This document shows positions 6,477 to 12,280 of a DNA stretch of 19,013 bases, one piece after another. Made by a program: the position numbers and the translations under genes. The notes under the pieces are model-generated. The model searched no databases. It had not been told where the DNA came from and saw only the letters and a list, made by a program, of their open reading frames with translations. Source of the stretch: an uncultured Actinomycetospora sp. (GTDB lineage: Bacteria; Actinomycetota; Actinomycetes; Mycobacteriales; Pseudonocardiaceae); the NCBI GenBank assembly GCA_902805495.1, contig CADCTH010000095.1:1-19013 (forward strand), in the 5' to 3' direction. Position 1 is the stretch's first letter; the number at the start of each line of letters is the position of its first letter.

Positions 6477-7181
6477 TCAGGCCGAGGCCCGGGCGTGGGC
6501 GGCGCTCGGGACCGTCAGGGCCACGAAGGCGGGTCGGGCGCGCAGCCGGAAGCCGAGCTGCTCGTAGAGCCGGATCGCGGACGTGTTGTCGGCGGCGGCG
6601 TGCAGGAACGGCACCTCGCCGCGCGCCCGGACGCCGGCGGCGACGGCGAGGACCAGCCGCGTGGCGAGCCCCCGGCCCCGGTACGCCGCGTCGGTGCACA
6701 CCGCGCTGATCTCCGTGTACCCCGGCGGGTGGAGCCGCTCACCGGCCATCGCCACGAGCCGGCCCTCGGCGACCACGCCGAGGTAGGTGCCCATCTCGAT
6801 CGTGCGCGGGCCGAACGGGCCGGGACGGGTGCGGGCGACGAGCTCGCGCATCGCGGGGACGTCGTCGGGGCCGAGGCGCTCGAGGTCGTCGTCGGCGCGG
6901 ACCGCGACGGCGTCGCCGACCATCTGCACGCCGGGCAGGACCATGCCGGTCTCGAGACCGAGCGGGTCGAGGTGCGAGAACGCCGGGACCACCGCCTGAC
7001 CGTCGCCGATCAGCGCCGCGACGTCGTCCCACTCGCCCGCGCTGCGGGGCTGGGCGAGGAACGGGGCGACGTCGGGGTCGTAGCGCAGCGCGTCCCCGTG
7101 GCCCTGCGCGAGGTGGGCGTGCGGGCCGAGGAGAGAGGTCCGGACCGGCTCGTCGAGCGGTCCCGTCACGACGCGTGCCAC
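6477..7181 (-). CDS. GNAT-family N-acetyltransferase
   Basis: 234 aa. The C-terminal half (about 98-225) is a GNAT domain of the FR47-like kind. It contains Y-L-G-V-V-A-E-G-R-L-V-A-M-A-G-E (133-148), E-I-S-A-V-C-T-D-A-A-Y-R-G-R-G-L-A-T-R-L (157-176) carrying the acetyl-CoA pyrophosphate loop R-G-R-G-L-A, and N-T-S-A-I-R-L-Y-E-Q-L-G-F (199-211). The N-terminal 95 residues are less conserved and may give substrate specificity. The start is GTG at 7181; a GTG four codons later is equally possible and neither has a good ribosome-binding site. Placement with LLM monooxygenases recalls Bacillus operons where an acetyltransferase N-acetylates an S-alkyl-cysteine before monooxygenase attack. The acceptor here is unproven, and it could acetylate something unrelated. 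No deacetylase is in the window. Confidence 0.88.
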   Translation of the reverse strand: MARVVTGPLDEPVRTSLLGPHAHLAQGHGDALRYDPDVAPFLAQPRSAGEWDDVAALIGDGQAVVPAFSHLDPLGLETGMVLPGVQMVGDAVAVRADDDLERLGPDDVPAMRELVARTRPGPFGPRTIEMGTYLGVVAEGRLVAMAGERLHPPGYTEISAVCTDAAYRGRGLATRLVLAVAAGVRARGEVPFLHAAADNTSAIRLYEQLGFRLRARPAFVALTVPSAAHARASA

Positions 7182-7218
7182 CTGGGGGACAACCCCGGTG
7201 TCCGCGACCCCATTCCGC

Positions 7219-7536
7219 TCACGGGCGCCGCTCGTCGAGCCAGCGGTTGTGGGTCTCCCACGCGGCCTGCTTGCTCGAGCCCAGCGCGCGCCCGATGTCG
7301 GTCCAGGACGCGCCGGCGCGCCGGGCGCTGCGCACCCCGAGCTGGCGCCCGTAGCCGGCCTTGCGGGCGATCAGCTCGCCGAGCGCCAGCATCTCCAGGG
7401 CCTCCTCGCCGGTGAGGGCCGCCGCGCCGCCGAGGTCGTCGTCGGACGCCAGCGAGTCCTGCGTCCGGAGCTCGTCGAACCGCGCGACCGCGGTGCGCAG
7501 GGTGTGCTCGCGTTCGAGCTGGTCAGGGCTCATCAC
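7219..7536 (-). CDS. small helix-turn-helix protein, possible regulator
   Basis: 105 aa. The C-terminal third holds a convincing helix-turn-helix: A-R-R-A-G-A-S-W-T-D-I-G-R-A-L-G (71-86) followed by S-S-K-Q-A-A-W-E-T-H (87-96), the W-x-D-I-G-x-A-L-G pattern seen in small actinobacterial DNA-binding proteins. The N-terminal part (1-65) is acidic and helical, with no known domain, and could mediate dimerisation. The start is GTG at 7536 or the adjoining ATG at 7533; no Shine-Dalgarno is visible, so leaderless translation is possible. It is the first gene of the run that continues with GNAT (37-nt gap), two LLM genes and the PLP enzyme. Tandem 16-bp dyads lie 12 nt upstream of its start and are natural candidates for its own operator. 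The regulatory role is inferred. Confidence 0.75.
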   Translation of the reverse strand: MMSPDQLEREHTLRTAVARFDELRTQDSLASDDDLGGAAALTGEEALEMLALGELIARKAGYGRQLGVRSARRAGASWTDIGRALGSSKQAAWETHNRWLDERRP

Positions 7537-7547
7537 GACACCGTCCC

Positions 7548-7579
7548 GTCAAGCGAGCCTGACGTCAAGCTGTCCTGAC
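7548..7579. repeat. tandem pair of 16-bp dyad repeats, putative operator
   Basis: Two abutting units, GTCAAGCGAGCCTGAC (7548-7563) and GTCAAGCTGTCCTGAC (7564-7579), differ at three central positions. Each has GTCA and TGAC at its ends, so each is also an imperfect inverted repeat: the first matches its reverse complement at 12 of 16 positions, the second at 10 of 16. They sit in the divergent space between the helix-turn-helix gene (start 7536) and the cupin gene (start 7657), much closer to the former. Two adjacent dyads one and a half turns apart is a usual layout for cooperative dimer binding. Confidence 0.6.
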
Positions 7580-7656
7580 GCCGGACGTTCGGCGGTGTCC
7601 GGGCGGAGCCCGAGCGGCGACCATGGTCGTCCACCCCTGCAGGGACGAGGACGATC

Positions 7657-7995
7657 ATGCTGAAGCTCTCCCTCGACGCCATGGCCCGCCAGCAACTGGC
7701 CGCCGCGCGCGGCAGCTCGGCGGGACGCGCCGCCCACACGGTGGTCGGCGGGCACGCGAACGTCATGCGGCAGACGGTGATCGCGCTGACCGGCGGCCGG
7801 GAGCTCGGCGAGCACGAGAACCCCGGCGAGGCCACGCTCGTCGTGCTGCACGGGCGCGTGCGTCTGGTGTCGGACAAGACCAGCTGGGACGGCCGCCGGG
7901 GCGACCTGCTCGTCGTCCCCGACGCCCGGCACCGCCTCGAGGCCGTCGAGGACGCGGTCGTCCTGCTCACGGTGGCCAAGCTGGCTCAGAAGTAG
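7657..7995 (+). CDS. small cupin-domain protein
   Basis: 112 aa from ATG at 7657, with GAGGA about 6 nt upstream. It is a single-domain cupin: motif 1 is approximately G-E-H-E-N-P-G-E-A-T-L-V-V-L-H-G (51-66) and motif 2 is G-D-L-L-V-V-P-D-A-R-H (82-92). Metal ligands usually are two His and a Glu in motif 1 and a His in motif 2; here His53, Glu58 and His92 are present, but the second motif-1 His is replaced by Asn55, so metal binding may be altered. Similar small cupins bind ligands or act as minor enzymes; no reaction can be assigned. It is divergent from the helix-turn-helix gene across the tandem dyads and may be a second target of that regulator. Its last 29 nt overlap the converging tail of the monooxygenase gene. 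Confidence 0.82.
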   Translation: MLKLSLDAMARQQLAAARGSSAGRAAHTVVGGHANVMRQTVIALTGGRELGEHENPGEATLVVLHGRVRLVSDKTSWDGRRGDLLVVPDARHRLEAVEDAVVLLTVAKLAQK

Positions 7996-9472
7996 CCGCA
8001 GTGCCTCCGCCACAGCCGCCACCTGCGCGAACGGGCTCTCGTCGCACGCTCCCGCTCGGCCGCGCCCTCGGCGATCCACGCCAGCAGGTCGGTAACGACG
8101 ACCCCGGGACGCGGCCCGCTGCCGGGTGACCGGCGGCGACGCGCGGGCCGGCGCCGCCGAGGACCTCGCGCAGCGTCCCGCGCGGCGGCTCGGCCGGCAT
8201 CCGCCCGCGGCGGCGCAGCTCGGGCACGACGAGCTCGGCGACCTGCTCGAACGTGCCCGGGGAGACCGCGTAGGCGAGGTTGAAGCCGTCGGCGCCGGTC
8301 TCGTCGATCCAGCGCTCCATCTCGTCGGCGACCTCGGTCGGCGAGCCCACGGCGACCGGTCCGCGCCCGCCGACCGCGAGGTGGGCGGCGATCTCGTCGA
8401 TCGTCCACTCCCGGTCCGGGTCGTCGACCGTGAACGACGCGAGCGCCGTCTGCCCGGCGTCGGTGTGCACGTGGCGCAGTGGCTCGTCGGGCGGGACCTC
8501 GGCGAGGTCGAGCCCGGTCCAGCCGCCGAACAGCGCCATCGCGCCCTCGCGGGAGGCCGCGGCGAGGTAGGACGCGTAGAGCTCGCGCGCCTCCTCCGAC
8601 GTCGGCGCGACCACGGGCGCGAGCTGGATGAAGATCGTCACCGACTCGGGGTCGCGCCCGGCCTCGGCGACCGCGGCCCGGATGCCGGCCACCGACTTCG
8701 CGACGACCGCGGTGGACGGTCCCGAGACGAACACCGCCTCGGCGTGGCGCCCGGCGAAGGCCTGCCCGCGCGACGACGCGCCCGCCTGGAAGATCACCGG
8801 GGTGCGCTGCGGCGACGGCTCGCAGAGGAACGGGCCGGGCACGTCGAACCACGTGCCGTGGTGGGCGACGTCGTGCACCTTCGCCGGGTCGGTGTAGACG
8901 CCGCGCTCGGTGTCGCGCACCACGGCGTCCTCCTCCCACGACTCCTCCCACAGCCGGTAGCAGACCTCGAGGTACTCCTCGGCCATCGCATACCGCTCGT
9001 CGTGGGCGAGCTGCTCGCCCAGCCCGAGGTTCGCCGCGGCGCTGGCCAGGTAGCCGGTGACGACGTTCCAGGCCACGCGGCCCTTCGTCAGGTGGTCGAG
9101 CGTGGTCAGTCGCCGGGCCAGCGCGTAGGGGTGCTCGTAGCTCACCGACACCGTGACCCCGAACCCGAGCCGCGACGTCGCCGCGGCCAGGGCCGGCACG
9201 AGCAGCATCGGGTCGCCGAGGGGCACCTGCGCCCCGGCGCGCACGGCGGCGTCCCGCGAGCCGCCGTACACGTCGTAGACCCCCAGCACGTCGGCGAGGA
9301 ACAGCGCGTCGAACCCCGCGTCCTCGAGGGTGCGGGCCAGGCCGATCCAGTGCTCGAGATCGGTGTAGCGGTGGCTCCGGTCGTCGGGGTGGCGCCAGAG
9401 CCCGGCCGACTGGTGGCCGGCGCAGTTCATGGCGAAGGCGTTGAGGTGGACACGGCGCTTGTCGGACGGCAC
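7967..9472 (-). CDS. LLM-class FMN-dependent monooxygenase, NtaA/SnaA/DszA family, with aberrant C-terminal tail
   Basis: 501 aa from GTG at 9472. Family features: N-terminal H-L-N-A-F-A-M-N-C-A-G-H-Q-S-A-G-L-W-R-H-P (9-29), T-T-L-D-H-L-T-K-G-R-V-A-W-N-V-V-T-G (123-140), T-P-V-I-F-Q-A-G-A-S-S-R-G in mid-protein, and near the end L-R-R-R-G-R then T-L-R-E-V-L-G. Relatives usually end at a H-P-A-A-x-x segment, here residues 449-454. The 47 residues after it (codons at about 7970-8110) are low-complexity Arg/Gly/Pro-rich and look like read-through into decayed coding sequence, so an original stop may have been lost. The GTG lies 8 nt after the MFS stop, so the transporter and this enzyme form one unit behind a leader peptide. 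Likely role: oxidation of an organosulfur (or amine) compound brought in by the transporter. An ATG at 9430 is rejected because conserved residues precede it. Confidence 0.9.
   Translation of the reverse strand: MPSDKRRVHLNAFAMNCAGHQSAGLWRHPDDRSHRYTDLEHWIGLARTLEDAGFDALFLADVLGVYDVYGGSRDAAVRAGAQVPLGDPMLLVPALAAATSRLGFGVTVSVSYEHPYALARRLTTLDHLTKGRVAWNVVTGYLASAAANLGLGEQLAHDERYAMAEEYLEVCYRLWEESWEEDAVVRDTERGVYTDPAKVHDVAHHGTWFDVPGPFLCEPSPQRTPVIFQAGASSRGQAFAGRHAEAVFVSGPSTAVVAKSVAGIRAAVAEAGRDPESVTIFIQLAPVVAPTSEEARELYASYLAAASREGAMALFGGWTGLDLAEVPPDEPLRHVHTDAGQTALASFTVDDPDREWTIDEIAAHLAVGGRGPVAVGSPTEVADEMERWIDETGADGFNLAYAVSPGTFEQVAELVVPELRRRGRMPAEPPRGTLREVLGGAGPRVAAGHPAAGRVPGSSLPTCWRGSPRARPSGSVRREPVRAGGGCGGGTAATSEPAWPP
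7981..8101 (-). pseudogene. possible remnant of an acyl-CoA-dehydrogenase-like N-terminus
   Basis: Within the odd tail of the monooxygenase gene, a different frame reads T-D-L-L-A-W-I-A-E-G-A-A-E-R-E-R (about 8093-8046). After a one-step frame change the sequence continues D-E-S-P-F-A-Q-V-A-A-V-A-E-A-L-R-L (about 8043-7993). Joined, this resembles the first helices of the acyl-CoA-dehydrogenase-fold flavoproteins (SfnB/DszC type) that often follow NtaA-type monooxygenases in sulfur operons. No start codon in the right place and no remaining body of the gene are present. The match is from memory of the family's N-terminal helices, and the segment is short, so this is tentative. Confidence 0.25.
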
Positions 9473-9480
9473 GGCGCGGA

Positions 9481-10776
9481 CTATCCCAGCTCGTCGAACG
9501 CGGTCTCGCGGGCGAACGCCGCCGCGAGGATCGTCAGCACGGAGACGCCGGCGAAGATCAGGACCACGGGCCAGAACGACCCCGTGGCGCCGACCACCGC
9601 GGCGGCCACCAGCGGCGCGAAGCCGCCGGCGATCACCGAGCCGATGCCGTAGCCCAGCGAGGCGCCGCTGTAGCGCAGCCGCGTGGAGAACAGCTCGGCG
9701 AACCACGCCGCCTGCGGCCCGTACATCGCGTCGTGGGTGACGTTGACGGCCACCACCACGGCCAGCACGACCAGCAGCGTCGAGCCCGTGCCGACGGCGA
9801 GGAAGAACAGCAGCAGGGTCAGCGTGCCGCCGATCGCGCCCACGAGGTACGGGGTCCGGCGGCCGACGCGGTCGGAGAGGATCGCCCACAGCGGGGTGGT
9901 GGCGAGCCCGAGCGCGGAGGACACGACGACGGCGAGCAGGCCGGCGCTCGAGTCGCGGCCGATCTCGCTCGCGATGTAGGTCAGCCCGTAGGTGGTGACG
10001 AGGACGAACAGGGCGATCTGCGAGAGCCGCAGGCCGGTGGTGAGCACGACCTGGCGCGGGGCGGCCCGGAAGACCTCGACGACGGGCAGCCGCGCGACCT
10101 TCCCCTGCTCGCGCAGCGCGACGAACTCGGGGGCGTCGGTGATCCGCAGCCGGATCACGAGCCCGACGATCACCAGCAGGGCGCTGGCGAGGAACGGCAG
10201 GCGCCACCAGGACTCGAGGAACGCCTGGTCGCCGACGGCGGTGCGCACGAGGAAGAACAGGCCGGTGGCCAGCAGCATCCCGGCCGGCGAGCCGAGCTGG
10301 GTGAAGCTGCCGAAGAACCCGCGACGCCGGGGCGGGGCGTGCTCGACGGCCAGGATCGCCGCGCCCGCCCACTCCCCGCCGACCGCGAGGCCCTGCAGGA
10401 TCCGCAGGACGACGATCAGCACCGGCGCCGCGACGCCGATGGTGGCGAACGAGGGCAGCAGGCCGATCAGCGTCGTCGCCCCGCCCATGAGCACGAGCGC
10501 GCCGACCAGCACGGTGCGGCGCCCGACGCGGTCGCCGAGGTGCCCGGCGACGACGGCGCCGATGGGCCGGGCGCCGAACCCGGCGGCGTAGGTGGCGAAC
10601 GCCGCGAGGGTGCCGGCCGTGGGGCTGATCGAGGGGAAGAACAGCTGGTTGAACACCAGCGCGGTGGCGGTGGCGTAGAGGTAGAAGTCGTACCACTCGA
10701 TGGTCGTGCCGATGGCGCTGGCGAGCGCCACGCGGCGCGGGGTGCGCGCGGGCGCGCCGGTCTGGAGGGTGGACAC
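9481..10776 (-). CDS. MFS transporter, metabolite:H+ symporter type
   Basis: 431 aa with about 12 hydrophobic spans. The N-terminal G-T-T-I-E-W-Y-D-F-Y-L-Y-A-T-A (23-37) is the hallmark of the metabolite:H+ symporter group (relatives include ShiA and ProP). The MFS loop signature G-H-L-G-D-R-V-G-R-R (78-87) and its C-terminal-half counterpart L-S-D-R-V-G-R-R are both intact, as is G-L-A-V-G-G-E-W in the middle of the first half. The start is GTG at 10776 with GGGAG a few bases upstream, 42 nt after the stop of a leader peptide. An 8-nt gap joins it to the monooxygenase gene. It probably imports the organic acid or organosulfur substrate of that enzyme by proton symport across the cytoplasmic membrane. 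Exact substrate unknown. Confidence 0.92.
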   Translation of the reverse strand: MSTLQTGAPARTPRRVALASAIGTTIEWYDFYLYATATALVFNQLFFPSISPTAGTLAAFATYAAGFGARPIGAVVAGHLGDRVGRRTVLVGALVLMGGATTLIGLLPSFATIGVAAPVLIVVLRILQGLAVGGEWAGAAILAVEHAPPRRRGFFGSFTQLGSPAGMLLATGLFFLVRTAVGDQAFLESWWRLPFLASALLVIVGLVIRLRITDAPEFVALREQGKVARLPVVEVFRAAPRQVVLTTGLRLSQIALFVLVTTYGLTYIASEIGRDSSAGLLAVVVSSALGLATTPLWAILSDRVGRRTPYLVGAIGGTLTLLLFFLAVGTGSTLLVVLAVVVAVNVTHDAMYGPQAAWFAELFSTRLRYSGASLGYGIGSVIAGGFAPLVAAAVVGATGSFWPVVLIFAGVSVLTILAAAFARETAFDELG

Positions 10777-10818
10777 ACGGGCTCCCGGGACAGGGGTGAC
10801 GGGGGCGGGCGGCGTGTG

Positions 10819-10893
10819 TCAGCGACAGGTGCCGTGCGGCGTGCGGACGAGGTCGACGTGGCGTCGCCGCGTCAGGAGCGCCCCGTGATCCAC
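10819..10893 (-). CDS. leader peptide (24 aa) upstream of MFS transporter gene
   Basis: A GTG at 10893 opens 24 codons ending in TGA at 10819. The second half reads T-R-R-R-H-V-D-L-V-R-T-P-H-G-T-C-R, with a single Cys as the penultimate residue. The core R-R-x-H-V-D-L and the shared DNA word CACGTCGACCT match the other two leaders in the window. AGGA lies 8 nt upstream of the GTG, but the same bases could be part of a -10 element for a leaderless transcript. The 42-nt spacer to the MFS gene is C-rich. By analogy with cysteine-codon leaders, stalling at the Cys codon would report low cysteine and raise expression of the transporter and monooxygenase. The codons after the core differ from the more usual S-S-A-x-C ending. 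Confidence 0.7.
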   Translation of the reverse strand: MDHGALLTRRRHVDLVRTPHGTCR

Positions 10894-10900
10894 GGCTGCG

Positions 10901-10929
10901 ATCCTGGGCGAACACGGCACCCGCCACAA
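10901..10929 (-). promoter_or_regulatory. candidate promoter for the MFS leader transcript
   Basis: On the minus strand TTGTGG (10929-10924) and CAGGAT (10906-10901) are separated by exactly 17 nt, and 7 nt separate CAGGAT from the leader's GTG at 10893. This would make the leader peptide transcript leaderless. The -10 hexamer is imperfect (C in place of T at position 1). No start-site data exist here. Confidence 0.35.
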
Positions 10930-11031
10930 CCCGCGTGTGGTCTGCGGTACCCCGATCGGCACGCCGGGCCGGGAAGTCGCGTCGCGGCAGAGGCGTTGGC
11001 CCCGTGGACCCGATCGCAGGAGTCTCACCCG

Positions 11032-12273
11032 GTGACGACGCTGTCCGCCCGCACCACCCCCCGTCCCGCACCACCCGCCGCTCCGGCACCGCCACCCCAG
11101 TGGGCGGCCGTCGCGCTCGGCGTCATCGCCGCCGCCGGCCTCGCGGTCGCGGTCGCCGTGGTGGCCGGGCCGGTCCTCGTCCTCGCGCTGGCCCTCGGGC
11201 TGGGGCTCGGGCTGGCGCTCTTCCACTCCCGGTTCGGCTTCACCTCGGCCTGGCGCCAGCTCGTCGCCGTCGGCCAGGGTGCCGCGCTGCGCGCGCACAT
11301 GCTCATGCTCGCCGTCGCCGCCGTGCTCTTCGCGGTCATCCTGTCGTCGGGCCTGGCGCTCGGTGGGGATCTGCAGCCGCAGCTGGGACCGATCGGCGTC
11401 GCGCTGTTCGCCGGTGCCTTCCTGTTCGGCGTCGGGATGCAGATCGGCGGCTCGTGCGCGTCGGGGACGCTGTTCAACGTGGGCAGCGGGCAGCTGGCCA
11501 TCGTGTACACCCTGGTCGGTTTCGTCGTCGGGTCGGTGCTCGCGACGATGACCTGGTCGTTCTGGACCGAGACGCTCTCGCGCGGGCCGGTCGTCGACCT
11601 CGCGGCCACCTTCGGCTACCCCGGCGCGCTGGCCCTGTCGCTGGCCGCCATGGCCGCGATCGTCGGGGCCACCTACCTGCTCGGACGCCGGCGCACGCCG
11701 CCGCCGATCGAGCAGCCGCCGAGCGCACAGGGCGTCCGGCGGGTGCTGCGCGGGTCGTGGCCGCTGTGGGTCGGCGCGCTGGTGCTCGCCGGGCTCAACG
11801 CGGCCACGCTGGTGGTCACCGGCTCGCCCTGGGGCATCACGTCGGCGTTCGCGCTCTGGGGCGCTCGGGCGCTGGAGGCCGTCGGGGCCGACCCCTCGAC
11901 GTGGACCTACTGGTCCAGCCCGGGCAACGCCGCCCAGCTCGCCCGGCCCGTGCTCGCCGACCGCACGTCGGTCATGGACTTCGGGATCATGATCGGCGCC
12001 CTGGTCGCCGCCGGTCTCGGCGGCGTGTTCCGCCTGCACCGCCAGATCCCGCTGCGCACCATCGCCGGTGCCGTGATCGGCGGCGTGCTCATGGGCTACG
12101 GAGCGCGCATCGCGGGGGGCTGCAACATCGGCGCGTACTTCTCCGGCATCGCCTCGTTCAGCCTCCACGGCTGGCTGTGGGGCCTCACCGCCCTGGTCGG
12201 CACGGTGGCCGGGCTCGCCCTGCGCCCGCTGTTCCGCCTGCCCGTGCCGAAGCCCGGCGACGCCCGCTGCTGA
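11032..12273 (+). CDS. YeeE/YedE (TsuA-like) thiosulfate transporter
   Basis: 413 aa from GTG at 11032, with AGGAG about 10 nt upstream. A disordered Pro/Ala N-terminus (1-22) is followed by about nine hydrophobic spans. The two repeated motifs of the YeeE/YedE family are present: G-M-Q-I-G-G-S-C-A-S-G-T-L-F-N-V-G-S-G (135-153, Cys142) and R-I-A-G-G-C-N-I-G-A-Y-F-S-G (359-372, Cys364). Conserved cysteines of this kind line the pathway in the structurally known thiosulfate uptake protein, where they are thought to pass thiosulfate by hydrogen bonding. A third Cys is the very last residue (413). No TusA-like partner gene is next to it. It diverges from the leader-MFS unit across 138 bp and converges on cysN with only 4 nt between the stops. 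Role: import of thiosulfate or a related sulfur species for assimilation. Confidence 0.9.
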   Translation: MTTLSARTTPRPAPPAAPAPPPQWAAVALGVIAAAGLAVAVAVVAGPVLVLALALGLGLGLALFHSRFGFTSAWRQLVAVGQGAALRAHMLMLAVAAVLFAVILSSGLALGGDLQPQLGPIGVALFAGAFLFGVGMQIGGSCASGTLFNVGSGQLAIVYTLVGFVVGSVLATMTWSFWTETLSRGPVVDLAATFGYPGALALSLAAMAAIVGATYLLGRRRTPPPIEQPPSAQGVRRVLRGSWPLWVGALVLAGLNAATLVVTGSPWGITSAFALWGARALEAVGADPSTWTYWSSPGNAAQLARPVLADRTSVMDFGIMIGALVAAGLGGVFRLHRQIPLRTIAGAVIGGVLMGYGARIAGGCNIGAYFSGIASFSLHGWLWGLTALVGTVAGLALRPLFRLPVPKPGDARC

Positions 12274-12280
12274 TCGATCA
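12271..12280. other. palindrome holding two converging stop codons
   Basis: TGATCGATCA is a perfect 10-bp palindrome. Its first three bases are the TGA of the YeeE gene and its last three, read on the other strand, are the TGA of cysN. There is no room for a separate terminator between these convergent genes. Confidence 0.9.

Noticed and set aside
7619..7628. Perfect palindrome GACCATGGTC upstream of the cupin gene
   Set aside because: Single 10-bp palindrome with no second copy in the gap; expected by chance in a 19-kb window. Kept only as a note beside the more convincing tandem dyads.
9733..11030. Very long open frame on the + strand running through the MFS region into the YeeE gene
   Set aside because: It is antisense to a clear MFS transporter gene and is Arg/Gly/Asp/Glu-rich low-complexity, the usual effect of high GC at third codon positions. 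Only the part from 11032 is real.
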